Below are positions 12,801 to 22,394 of a stretch of DNA of 64,000 nucleotides, one piece after another. Under the pieces are notes generated by a model. The model was not told the origin of the DNA, ran no database searches, and was given only the letters and a program-made list of their open reading frames with translations. Origin of the DNA: Stichopus chloronotus (lineage: Eukaryota > Echinodermata > Holothuroidea > Aspidochirotida > Stichopodidae); the NCBI GenBank assembly GCA_021234535.1, contig CM037839.1, positions 26,523,196 to 26,587,195 on the forward strand, written 5' to 3'. The position numbers were made by a program, and so were the translations under genes. Each line of letters begins with the position of its first letter. Within the stretch, counting starts at the first letter, position 1.

Positions 12801-15800
12801 CAACTATTACATCCATGTTTAGTTAGGATTCCACATTGCACTGACAGATTTAAAGCAGGATGTGCTGCTTGATGAAAAAAGAAATATTCTTTATTGTTTA
12901 TCTTCTGCAGTTCTCTTCCATTTGATACCAACCTGGAAAATAAGATCTATGATATGTTTCTTTCTACCACTGTGCAGTATTTTACAATTGTACCAAGTAC
13001 AGTCAGTCCTTTGAGGCACTTTTGAAAATTCAGTAATAATGTGCATATATACCGCATAAATGAAACTTAATTATAAAATTCACATAATTGCCACAACTAC
13101 ATAGATACATAAATAAAATTGCAGCTTTGTTGAGAAGAAGGTTCATAGTAATCACCATCTGATGAAACCACCTTAGTTTCAGCGAACTCATCTCCACTCA
13201 TTAGGACAACATATTCCTCTGGAGCCTGAATATATGCTTGCCAGGTTGCCATGGCACCAGGGGGTTCTTGACATGGAAACAGAGAGCGATTGTTGATCCA
13301 TGCTCCTTGTGAGAAGACGCATTCTCTAAAATAAAATAAAAACTACACTTTCATTACCTTTAAAGTACATGTGACACTAAAAACACATTTTAGAGTATTG
13401 GCTGAATTAATCCTCAAAAGAAAAATGGAGTCACCCTAATTTGTATTAGAAAAGTTGTCGGTCCTCATTCATGAATGGCTCTACTAAATGATGTGACAAC
13501 ATTTTTGTTAAAGGAGTGCTTAATTTATGAAAGTCAGTTCCTTACTTTGAATATGTAATAACAGTTTGAAATACTTGTAAGGTAGAAAAGAGGAGATTTG
13601 TAAGATGTGGCTGATACTTCAACATAAAGTTAGAGTGACTTACTTTGAACCTTTTATAATCTCCATCAAAATCTATCAAATATTGACCATTTAAAAACCA
13701 GATTTCTGTTTTACAGTTACATCATGAATAAACATGGCAGAAATATGCAAATTTGTGATGTTGAGGGAGGGACTTATATAATTTGGTTATCCTTTGCTCC
13801 CTTAAGATTTACTTCGGAGACAATTGAGAATTTTTTTGTCTGCATCTTGGATTTGATTTTGGAAGTATGTATTGTCTTCTTCATGATACCACTTAATACC
13901 AATCTGTCAGCCAGACATGGCAATTACAGGACAAAATACATAAGCCTGCTAACAAAAGAAAAACTGACACTGTGTGACACGCTGCACCATTGATTTGCAT
14001 TTTCATCAAACTTTGAAAAGCCATTCCTCAAGGATGGTGATAGACAACAGGGTTGCAGCTAGACAAATCTTAGCACTGGGCTCCAGACATGGTAACCAGC
14101 CACTTCAATTGGGGTCCAGAAGCTTGCACCAGAGCCCTTGGTGGGGTCCATGGCAATGTTACAGTGGGGGCACAGGGGGCAGGTACCCAGAGTGCATTAT
14201 GTCTTTCATAAAGCAATGTTTTATATTGGAAGTACTTGCAAAATCTTCAAATGTCATCTCAAAAGGCAGCACCTCCTGTCATATTTACTACATTTTGTGA
14301 AGTTTGTGCCAGGCAATTATAGAGGTAAATTGATCGTGAATGCCGGCAAGAATTTCTAGTCCTGGGCTGGACTGTCCAGTGGTGCCCACTGTAACTAGAA
14401 CCCTGGTGATAATAACAGATATGTTATATACATATATACATACAGGGTTCTAGCTGCCGTGGGTGGTGCCAGGCTAGCCCGCCTGGGACTAGTAATTCCT
14501 GCCTGGCATCCCCAATCAGTTTACGCCTTATTGTCTGGCACAACCTTCACAAAATGCAGCAAATGAATACCAAAGGAGAAGCAACCTATGGGGCTGACAT
14601 TCGAAGGTTTTGCAAGAACTTTCCCATAGCAGTGCTATATGAGACATGCAGTAAAGCGCTCTTAGGGTGCTGCTTCCAGGAACCCGGTGGGCAATTGCCC
14701 ATGTATCCCACCAGAGGTCCTGGTATGAATCTCTGGGTCCACTAGAAGTGGCTAGTTCCCTTGCTTGGAGTATGACACTGAAATGTGTCTGGCTACAAAA
14801 TTCAACTGATTATCATTCAAGGTTTCACTCTGCAACTTTCGAATAAGGCTCTATCTGAGATGCATGTTACTTGGCCTTTCATGAAAGTTGTAATGTATCT
14901 ATGCATAGACTGCTAATGCATGGCATTGTCACTGAGATTTTACTACATAATAAACTCAAAGGAACTAGGATCTGATATTCTTTGCTAGTCAGATAAATGG
15001 TGTCAACAGTCAAGAGAAGAGGTACAAAAATTCCCCCAAATATATATTACAAAGCTAAATGAGGTCAGCTTTGTCATAGTAACTTCTATTCTGCTATACA
15101 GGCATATATTTTTTCCTACTTAGACATTCAGTTATGATCCACAGTAACATAAGCCTGGTCAACATCTGAAAAATATTTCAAGGAACTTCCAGGAAACAGA
15201 TTTTACATGTAAATGCTTCCAGCATCACTACAGCAGTGCCATGCTACAATTTGCAGACTATGGAACACTGAAAGGGCAAAAAGGAATTGGTAGCAGTGTG
15301 ATTTTAAGTTGTAGAAAACAATAAAGTACTGGCGGTGTGAAATGACACAGTAGCCATGTAAAACAAAGTAGTAGACATGTAAATGAAATAGCAGTGATGG
15401 AAAATGTAGTACAGTAGTAGCAGCGTGACTCCAAATGGTAGCGTGAGTAGTAGCGCCGTGATCATTGCAGCGGTAGCAGGGTGTTTTGAAACAGTAGCCA
15501 TGTAGAATGGAGTGGTGGAGGCATGATTTCAATTGTCGCTCTTCCAAAACCTTAGAGGCATTTTCAGGGTTTGAAATGGATATACAGTATTTATCAGCAT
15601 GTTTATCTTCCACCATACTAGACTTCACCTTATGGGAGCCCAGGCTAATTGGTCTAATGTATAAACCTTAAGCCTCTACTGTAGGCCTAAGTCAAGTACG
15701 ACCAGCTAAAATTAAAGCTCAAATGAGCATCGTTTTTGTTTTTAATTGACAAATCACCTTTTGTTGGAAAGCAGTAAATGTTTAAGTGGGTAAATGCAGT

Positions 15801-17239
15801 GTGTTAGGGTTTAGTATAAATTTACTCTTGTATACTAAAATACAGTAGTAAATGAAATAGTTCTTTAGGCCTTACTAGGCTAAGTTCTAAGTTTACCCGG
15901 CTTTAGCGTAGTACTAGCAAGTATGTCAACGTTCATTACTAAGGCTACGCCCAACAACTTTCTGAACAGCGCCATAGATTGAAGTCATGCTTCCAACGAA
16001 CATTATATTGCTCATTATCCTGCCACTACCTCATTTTACATCGCTACTAGTTCGTTTTACCGTGGCTAAAACTTGATTTTACATGGTCACTACTTTGTTT
16101 TACATCGCTGCTACTTCATTTCACATGGTCACTATTTTGTTTTACATTGCTACTGTGTCATTTCACATCACTCCTACTTCATTGTACACCGCTACCACTT
16201 AAAATCACGTCGCTACCAATTCGGTTTGCCCTTTTGGCATTCCATAGCAGACCTCACTGAATATTAACCAACCTATCAAGCAATTAGATGACATTCTGAG
16301 GAATGCATTGAATATGTGGAGCAACTCTTTTCACAAATACCTTCCTGCCTGATCAAACGTCCAGGTAAAGGAGCGTCCATTGGCTTTAGTACTGTATGAG
16401 ATCCTGATGATGGCGGGAAAATCATCCACACTCTTCACGCCCGGCTTCCAGATCTGAAGGCACCATGTATCGACTTTGAATGAAAGACTTTCTCCAGGGA
16501 GATGGAGGCATGACACAAAGGCATCATTCCTCTCCTTATAGTTGCATCTCCTGTACCCGAGTAATTTCGACAACTTGCTTTCAGATTCAAGATATTCTTT
16601 CCGCACTGACCCTGTGATGTTCTCATTCTCCAGTTTTTCAGGCCCATCACTATCCTGATGTTTACAGCTCTGAGGTAGTGTAACTTTGTTGGGACTTACG
16701 ATCCATTGAATGTTGCTGTTAACGTTCACTTCCTCAACTTTTTCTACAGAAATGTCACAACAATCTAAGATACACGTGAACCATTCTGCAGAATCACTTT
16801 CACAGGCTGATGAAGTCAAAAAAGAATTTTCCTCTTTGTCCTTTTGGTTTCTTGTAATATCTTGTTCAAGAACTATATTTTCTGTAATGCCCCTGGTTTC
16901 ATTTTGGCCAGCGTGCATCTCTTCAGTTTCTTTTTTCTTGCCACTGCTATTTGCATTTTCAACTGCAGCACATCTGATTCCAGCTGCAGAAGTCCCACTA
17001 AGATCTGTTTCTAGGCTATGATCAATGCCACTGACACTATCATGGGATGCCAGGATTCCATCTTTCTTTTCCTTTTCTGTAGCAGGCTCCAAAAAGATGA
17101 CCAGTTCTCCAGAGAATATCTTTTGTCTAAATTGAACGTCTAAGTTAATAAGGTAATGACGTACTCTAATGTCACCGGTGTTTGAAAGTAGTGGCAGATC
17201 TCTTGTGGGTTCCAAACCACCTGGGTCCAAATTCCACAT
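3726..17239 (-). CDS. AOPEP: Aminopeptidase O (M1 zinc metallopeptidase), complete gene, 10 coding exons
   Basis: M1-family zinc aminopeptidase that removes N-terminal residues from small peptides; the vertebrate enzyme is known as AP-O/ONPEP. Ten exons, listed separately, join in phase: 899+170+157+234+187+210+149+124+309+144 = 2583 bases, 860 residues plus stop, close to the roughly 820 of human. Residues 1-60 carry the family start (DLPLLSNTGDIRVRHYLINL). About 70-250 is a variable acidic and serine-rich stretch. The M1 core begins near residue 255 (DTWCLQIWKPG, then INNRSLFPCQEPPGAM). The zinc site is H510-E511-x2-H514 with E533. The C-terminal part (about 590-860) is helical, like the leukotriene-A4-hydrolase C-terminal domain, and ends with GVYLYGELLASED. 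The canonical GxMxN substrate motif is absent. No signal peptide is seen, so a cytosolic or nuclear enzyme is expected. The first ATG after the acceptor was chosen because it aligns with the vertebrate start. Confidence 0.95.
4024..4332 (-). CDS. AOPEP: AOPEP coding exon 9 (residues 711-813)
   Basis: Borders are 'caacag' at 4,332 and a weak GTGATT donor at 4,023. It encodes 103 codons including a basic run KFKLKKKMK and AEIRHRWCELVIRHKF, the conserved AP-O/LTA4H-type helix. Basic tracts occur in this part of AP-O and may act as nucleolar signals; that role is inference here. Confidence 0.92.
4715..4838 (-). CDS. AOPEP: AOPEP coding exon 8 (residues 669-710)
   Basis: Borders are 'gctgtag' at 4,838 and GTGAGA at 4,714. 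It encodes ENHVSQAVIEKDWLDSPGIP and NKLIQQVISE. The DWL-x-SPGIP motif is the conserved start of the C-terminal helical domain. Confidence 0.92.
6692..6840 (-). CDS. AOPEP: AOPEP coding exon 7 (residues 620-668)
   Basis: Borders are 'tatatag' at 6,840 and GTAAGT at 6,691. It encodes GYFLLHYIADIVGIESLLHV and STFHGRLVLSKEFFK. It was found by translation across the gap between two exons. It leaves TC, which with the T of the next exon makes Ser. Confidence 0.93.
8677..8886 (-). CDS. AOPEP: AOPEP coding exon 6 (residues 550-619)
   Basis: Borders are 'actgcag' at 8,886 and GTACAA at 8,676. It encodes 70 codons, WTKAKFQEISNLRALLRYRA through DKWFLQVHYLK. The end, FLQVHYLK followed by GYFLL in the next exon, is a family block of AP-O. 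Confidence 0.93.
9264..9600 (+). repeat. Interspersed repeat flanking the AOPEP catalytic exon, copy 1
   Basis: About 330 bp matching 10,552-10,880 in the same orientation. Shared strings include 'ctaaaaa', 'taccacact', 'ttttatcacctcac', 'tgtcatgyccatrkgcaaaaat' in degenerate form, and 'agaggcct/agaagcct'. It is non-coding and of unknown class. Confidence 0.65.
9977..10163 (-). CDS. AOPEP: AOPEP coding exon 5, zinc-binding exon (residues 487-549)
   Basis: Borders are 'cctag' at 10,163 and GTGAGT at 9,976. It contains LAHEISHSWFGLLIGAMDW then TEEWLSEGFATFLED. The zinc ligands are His510, His514 and Glu533, with Glu511 catalytic and the usual 18 residues between His514 and Glu533. It is flanked by two direct copies of a roughly 330-bp repeat. 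Confidence 0.96.
10552..10880 (+). repeat. Interspersed repeat flanking the AOPEP catalytic exon, copy 2
   Basis: Direct-orientation partner of 9,264-9,600, on the other side of the zinc-site exon. It is preceded by a 'gattgattgattg' simple run near 10,420. Confidence 0.65.
11265..11498 (-). CDS. AOPEP: AOPEP coding exon 4 (residues 409-486)
   Basis: Borders are 'tatgcag' at 11,498 and GTAAT at 11,264. It encodes VIPARIFAPKSVL, GYLNAAFKILGPHPFSRLDV and FASIGLA. GPHPFSRLDV is strongly conserved in AP-O. The GxMxN exopeptidase motif of other M1 enzymes would lie near here; instead the sequence reads ASIGLASPSIVF across the exon junction. Confidence 0.88.
11927..11973. repeat. Short near-perfect hairpin in AOPEP intron
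   Basis: 'tttcatctgtcac' pairs with 'gtgacagatgaaa' (13 bp). The stem continues as tgtg/caca past one bulged base, with an AT-rich loop. It could be a tiny MITE remnant; no target duplication could be fixed. Confidence 0.6.
12362..12518 (-). CDS. AOPEP: AOPEP coding exon 3 (residues 357-408)
   Basis: Borders are 'gacag' at 12,518 and GTAAG at 12,361. It encodes SYYFVNMVMPPSMLALAIG and QWHGVNLPTD, matching the M1 'MPxYxxxxxVG' strand region. Length 157 gives phases 1-in, 2-out and fits both neighbours. Confidence 0.88.
13156..13325 (-). CDS. AOPEP: AOPEP coding exon 2 (residues 300-356)
   Basis: Borders are 'ttttag' at 13,325 and a GTGATT donor at 13,155. It encodes ECVFSQGAWINNRSLFPCQE and then PPGAMATWQAYIQAP...VVLMSGDEFAETK. 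The INNRxLFPCQEPP block is the hallmark of the AP-O branch of M1 peptidases. The only phase that completes the Arg codon from exon 1 is the one used. Confidence 0.92.
14048..14405 (+). mobile_element. hAT-like non-autonomous element A (left arm of a head-to-head pair)
   Basis: It begins CAGGGTTGCAGCTAG and ends CTAGAACCCTG, giving CAGGGTT...AACCCTG termini of the hAT style. Much of its length matches the reverse complement of 14,443-14,805, for example 'cattttgtgaagtttgtgcc' here against 'ggcacaaccttcacaaaatg' there. It has no transposase. Eight-base target duplications could not be fixed. Confidence 0.6.
14443..14805 (-). mobile_element. hAT-like non-autonomous element B (right arm, inverted)
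   Basis: Starts CAGGGTTCTAGCTGCC just after an AT-rich 37-bp spacer. It is the inverted, diverged partner of 14,048-14,405. Its outer end is decayed ('ggctacaaaattc'), so the right limit is approximate. Transcribed as intron RNA, the pair could form a hairpin of about 350 bp. Confidence 0.55.
15235..16255. mobile_element. Foldback element with arms built of ~20-bp units
   Basis: The left arm (about 15,235-15,545) consists of imperfect units such as 'catgtaaaacaaagtagtag'. The right arm (about 16,015-16,255) carries the reverse complement ('ctactttgttttacatgg' type). The outer ends match as well: 'gggcaaaaaggaattggtag' against 'ctaccaattcggtttgccc'. Between the arms are about 470 bp of unrelated AT-rich DNA. 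No coding content is seen. Confidence 0.65.
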
Positions 17240-17249
17240 TACCAAAGTT
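16341..17249 (-). CDS. AOPEP: AOPEP coding exon 1 (residues 1-299)
   Basis: The exon begins after 'gaatag' at 17,249. The ATG is at 17,237-17,239, so ten leading bases are untranslated. It ends at a GTATTTG donor and leaves two bases of an Arg codon. It encodes MWNLDPGG and DLPLLSNTGDI, the variable middle (DCCDISVEKVEEV is the conserved island) and RSFTWTFDQAGR. The frame stays open upstream of the ATG to 17,308, but that part lies beyond the acceptor. Confidence 0.9.
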
Positions 17250-17899
17250 CTATTCAAAATAAGATGAAATAAAAAATTGCTTGCTTGGCTTGTCAGTATT
17301 TGCATCATAATTGGAAAATGAAAGCATAACAGCTTTCAATGGTCTGTTGGCAGATATTCTCCAAACAACAAGGCTTAAGAAGCTTACTTTTGGCTCAAGC
17401 TTAGTATAAGGTGTCATTGCATCATTGAAACTAAAACTGTATGCTAACATCCTCAGTGTATATATTGTCAGATGCAGTATACTTAGTCGCGTTTCAAATA
17501 ACAATTACTGTAGTAGTTAGGAAATCAACTGAATGAGTTTGACAAAGATGGAGGTCACTTGTTTTTGGCTTCCGTCCGAGGCAGACATCCATGCGGTGCA
17601 CGGTTACTTTTGTCTTTTATTTTTGCTCATGTGTACTATTTTTCCTTTTTCTGCCTCCTATTTTTCCGGCAGAAGATTTGCAGCCTTTTGCTTTTACATT
17701 TGTTCTTTTTTCCCTGTTGAATTGTGTTCCCTGAAGAAGACTGGGAAGGATTTTCTTTGTTATTTGGTCGCATCCATACTGGCAAGTCACATGGTGTGTA
17801 TGATAGTGTAGAACACAAGGGCGTTTTCCATTGTGGTGAGTTTGGCATTCACATTATGTAAGTTACTCTTCTTTTTTCATCACTAGGATTCTGGAACTT

Positions 17900-20800
17900 T
17901 TACTTCTGTTTTCAAGAACATGTCATCAGCTTCTTCAAGGAAAGCTAATACTTCTCAGACAGCGAAGGGTAGGAAAAGTCATGATAAATGTGGGGATTTT
18001 GAGGCTGTTGTTAATAAAGATGACAGTGGTATTCAATTTGAGCTATGTAAATCAGAGTTTCATCCATCGTGCCAGAATATCCTTGAGGGTCAATATCTAG
18101 CACTAGTTCATGACAGTAAAAACAAGACTCCAATTTTTCACTGGTTTTGTTTTAATTGTGGCCCTTCTTCAGTTGAAATCTTCAGAGGTTCGATGAAAAT
18201 GCAACAACAAATTGGAGACCTCCAACAGGAGGTACAAACCTCCAGCTGTAAGATTGATAATATTGAAGGTGGCAATTTTTCGGATATTATGGTTTCTGCC
18301 GTGGCTAAAGTAGCCATGACAAAGGGTAGTTGAAAATTCTCAGGCTGTTTGTAGGGATTTTGGGGGCATGAAAGAAGACTTTCGAATGCTATTGTTTTTG
18401 ATGTAACAATGTCTAACAGTGAAGACGCAGACATTAGGAACAGGCATGATACTAGAACCATCTCTCAACTGTTCCAAAATTTATGACATGAGAATGGCAA
18501 ACATGATCTGGTCGTTAGGGATCTTCAGATTGTTAATCCTTTTTCGTCAGCAAGAGAGTCAGTATGCCTTTGAATGTTGATAGCTGCGTGGTTGGGGACT
18601 TGAATATCTGTAGTTCCAATTTTGTTCCTTTTAATTGTCTGTACACAAAATGTGACTCCCTCCGAAATAAGTGGGAGGAACTTAAAATTTATGTGGCTGA
18701 GCATAATGTTAATGCTGTTGCTTGAACTGAATGTATTCCTATATCTATTCAGCATGATGTTTCCAGAAAGTGTGAACTGATTACTACCTTACAATTGGAG
18801 GACTTTGTTTTGTTCCATAACTGGGATAAAAATTGTCATGATGTTGCATTGTACATTCATGAGGACCTGAAGTCTTCGATTATTCAAACCGATTTCGACT
18901 TTTCTGAGGCAATTTTGGTAGAGATTGATTTAGGTCAGGGACATTTCTTGTGCGTACGCTGTATTTATAGGAGTCAATCGAGTGCTGAGGACAATGACAA
19001 GAGTTTCTCTGAGGTCTCGTGTAAAGCTGCTGATGCCTCTTTTAGTGACTGCATACTAATGGCTGATTTTAACTTTAAAGATATCAACTGGCATTCCCTT
19101 ACTCCTACTACTCCTTATGTTGATGTTTTTCTCAATTCTGTAAAAGACAATTTTTACATAAAACTTAAATTGTATCCTCCTAGAAATAGGAAGGTTCAAG
19201 AGTCTTCTTTGTTGGATCTGTTATTTACTTAAGACCAGGATGCTCTAACAGATGTTAACCAATTCCCTAGATTAAGAACTAGTGATCATGATATTTTGAT
19301 CTTTGGTACTAGATATGCTGGAGCTAATGTTAATGTGATGTCCACTGGGTAGGTATACCAGAGAAGCTGTTCCTAACTTTGAACAGAAGTGCTACAGAAG
19401 TTCAGCCAAATCCTAAGGTGGTTTGGTGTTACGTCAAAGTAAGACAAATGTGAGATGCCCTATCCATGCACTTGAAAGTCTAGATACTGGGGGAGTTTGT
19501 AGATTATGCTGTCGGTAAAGCTGGTATTCTTAATCATTTCTTGAGAAGTGTCTTCACAAAAGAAGTTCTGAGTTCCATGCCATGTTTTGAGGATAGGTCT
19601 GGCTACACTTCGGCCTCTGACATTGTGACACATAAGGATAGTATTCTGAAGAATTGAGTACATTGAATGTCTCCAGGTCTCCTGGCCCTGATAGGCTCCA
19701 TCCTGGCATTCAGTTTGAGACTCGTTATATTATCTCTGAGGTACTGGAAAAGAATTTTAGTAAGTCTTTTAGAGCTGCTCTCCCTCCTACTGATTAGAAA
19801 TTGGGGCTTATACTGTACTGTAACTCCCTTACTCAAGAAAGGTTAACTTTCTGACCCTTCAAACTATCAACATCAATCATACCGCCGTTGTTTGTAAGAT
19901 TTGTGAATCATTTGCTAAAGATATTACATTTCAGCACATGATTTGTAATACTTCTGAACGGTACAGTTTTGTTGCCGGCAGGTCTGTACGTGTTTTGCAG
20001 TTGAATGAGCTTATTGATACTTTTGATGATTAGACAAGGTCACTTGATAACGACTGTAATGTTGATGTAATTTATACTGTACCAATTTTATGAAAGCTTT
20101 TGATAAAGTCCTCCATCAGAAGTTACTGCTAAAGTTGCATAGTTGTGGTATTGACGGTACTTTGTTTGAGTGGATTAAGTCCTCCCTTCTGATCGTAAGC
20201 AGCAAGTTTGTGTTGAGGGTTGTTTTTCTGACTGGGGGATATTACCAGTGGTATACCTCAAGGTAATACAGTGTTTTGGGTCCCATTCTGTTTTTAGTCT
20301 ATATTAACAACTTATCAGATGTTATTTCTCAGTACGGGATTAAAATATTTGCTGATACGTTACAAAGAAATTGGTTCTGTGTGTGACCTCAACCTGTTAC
20401 AGTCTGCTACTGACAAGGCTTTTGATTGGTCTGTTATTTGGTAACTTGGATTCCATCCTGACAAGTGTCATACTCTTAGGTTGGGTGGTTCTGCCCCAAA
20501 TTATGTTAACTCAGTGAAGGATATTGCAGGTGCTAGGCATAATCTTGAGGAAATTTCTTACCAAAGAGATCTTGGTGTGTTGGTTGACGGTGATGAGCTG
20601 GCTTTCAGTGAGCATATTGGTGGTGTTGTTGCTAAGGCTAATGGTGTTTTGGATATCATTAGAACTTTTCATTTGCAGGACAGTAATTGAGTATGGCATT
20701 CCTGCTTGGTTGCATTTTCTCTTGAAGGATATTGACAAATATTGAATCTGTTCAGAGACGGGCGACCAGACAGATTCCTGGTGTTAGTCACTTCAGCTAT

Positions 20801-21195
20801 TCTGATATGTAACACAAGTTAAATTTGCCTTGTTTTGCTTACAGGAGATTAGGAGGAGACATGATTTACATGTATAATGACTTCAATGGTGGCTTGGTTA
20901 CTAATCATCAGCTTCTTCAGAGAGCAGTAGATTCTGGTACCCACAGTCATCAGTTTAACATTCGGAAGCCTTGTTGTACTTGTAGTAAGAATGTTAGGCA
21001 GAGGTTTTACACCCAGCGTAATATTGGCGTTCGGAACTTGTTACCAGCATATGTCGCCAATGCACCATCTTTGAACGAATTTTAGTCAAACTTAGATTAA
21101 GTTTAACAGAACTTTACTTTTGATTACAGAGATGATTTCTACTCTTTCTTTTCAACGAAATGGCCTGTGGCCAATAACATATTGTTGATGATGAC
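17900..21195 (+). mobile_element. CR1-clade non-LTR retrotransposon, nearly full length, inactivated
   Basis: It lies antisense to AOPEP. ORF1 at 17,920-18,333 has a PHD-like zinc-finger pattern (ELCKSEFHPSCQ ... HWFCFNC) followed by a short coiled region (KMQQQIGDLQQEVQT). An APE-type endonuclease follows (about 18,600-19,300, with CDSLRNKWEELKIYVAEHN, VALYIHEDLKS and LMADFNFKDINW). A reverse transcriptase runs from about 19,670 to 20,750 (SPGPDRLHPGIQF, KAFDKVLHQKLLLKL). The CR1 C terminus is at 20,755-21,085 (FNIRKPCCTC, NIGVRNLLPAYV). The FADD box reads FADT, and many stops and frameshifts break ORF2. The 3' end has 'aatggcctgtggccaata' and a TTGATGATGA-type tail. The 5' limit is uncertain and may reach 17,530. 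Confidence 0.88.
17920..18333 (+). pseudogene. CR1 ORF1 remnant (PHD-like zinc finger)
   Basis: 137 open codons with Cys/His spacing of a PHD finger: Cys at KCGDF, ELCKSEFHPSC and WFCFNC. One Cys of the first pair seems lost. Next comes a Gln/Glu-rich heptad-like stretch. Nucleic-acid chaperone function is usual for CR1 ORF1; here it is probably truncated by a frameshift after AMTKGS. Confidence 0.7.
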
Positions 21196-22394
21196 CGTGA
21201 TGAAATCCTGAATAGCATCTTTTATATAGGCTAGTGCAAATCTTCTCTCATGTTAGGCTCTATACAAACATCTCCCTCATGCCGCTATAATTCAATAGGC
21301 TCATTTAGTCAAAGTTCCCCAGGAAAAGGCCATTTTCCCAGGTGAAATATAAAGAAGTCTTTTGTCGCCTGATCGCTAAATCCTATTGAATTCAAGCCTC
21401 ATGCTTATTATAATATTATTATATTCATGATTGTTGTATCCAAGGTTAGGTCTATGGTGAATGAAGTATCCTTACACTAGTACAGTAGCAGAATACAATG
21501 TTCCAAACTTCCTTTAACATATACCACTGAGACTCTGTAGTGACTGTGACTGCACCACCACAGTAAGAATAACAGTAGCTTGATGCGAACCACATAATTC
21601 TCATTCTCAACAACTCTACAAGTTGTTGAGAAACTGAACCAACGGTTATGCTAAAAAGTAAAACGACGTGCGATCCACCGGGCTTGAATAAGGCCTCAAT
21701 AACATTAGGCATTAGGGACTAGGCCTAGTTATCGAGTAACGTACCGTTAGGAATATGGGTGCTGGTGCAGTTACTACTAAAATTACAGCTACGTACTAGC
21801 CTAGGCATCAATAGACTACACTAACATTATGCCATTCGCACTATTGGGATGTCACGATGACCACTCACTTGAAATATCTTCATCCCTAAATTGTAAACAA
21901 AAATTTTTAAGGTCTTCACTGATCTCTTCTCCGTCTAAGTTTAGCCACAGAAAGTCGCTAACCGCATCATGATAATGGTAAAGTGCATGTTGCGGGTACT
22001 CTGCACTTACTTTGAAGTTCGACGTTACACCATATTAGTCTGCAGCCAGCAGTCCAGTGCAGACGCTTCTTACGCAATCACTGGTTGTTGCTCCAACATT
22101 CAGTCTAGCAATACTGCACACGCTTATGGCATGCCAAACAATAAAATATTCGAGAGAAAAAAAAAGGATTAAAGCAGAAAACTTGGCTCACGTCAATGCA
22201 TGATATTTTTCAAACCTATCGATTTAATACTACAATCAACGATTCACGATGATCTTTGTTTTGAAAGAATAAGGGCAATCGATCCCTGCTACTGGGAGAT
22301 GGGCGGGCTTTTCCCCGCTGTATACACACTTTTCAGAGAGGTATTTTTTTTTCATTATTATTATCACTGAGAAACTGTGTCTGAGTTTACAGAC
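21196..22394. other. Unique DNA between two CR1 copies
   Basis: It contains the candidate 5' exon above and somewhat more CpG than its surroundings. An open frame on the plus strand at 21,969-22,172 has no recognisable content. It is a plausible AOPEP promoter region, by position only. Confidence 0.4.
21869..22050 (-). other. Possible AOPEP 5' exon and promoter area
   Basis: On the minus strand an AA|GTGAGTGG donor lies at 21,868. About 57 codons upstream of it are open (SAEYPQHALYHYHD, DFLWLNLDGEEISEDL, FCLQFRDED), bounded upstream by a stop and with no ATG in frame. Joining this donor to the AOPEP acceptor at 17,249 does not keep this frame: it would reach a stop at once, and the AOPEP frame has a stop just inside the exon. 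It therefore fits an untranslated 5' exon, or part of another transcript. The 5' limit is unknown. Confidence 0.35.

Noticed and set aside
17533..17811. Hydrophobic 92-codon frame upstream of CR1 ORF1
   Set aside because: Phe/Cys-rich translation of T-rich DNA; probably the CR1 5' leader or flanking DNA.
21969..22172. Plus-strand frame with a Cys pattern recalling a THAP finger
   Set aside because: Spacing and the invariant Trp/Pro positions do not match; the opposite strand looks more protein-like.
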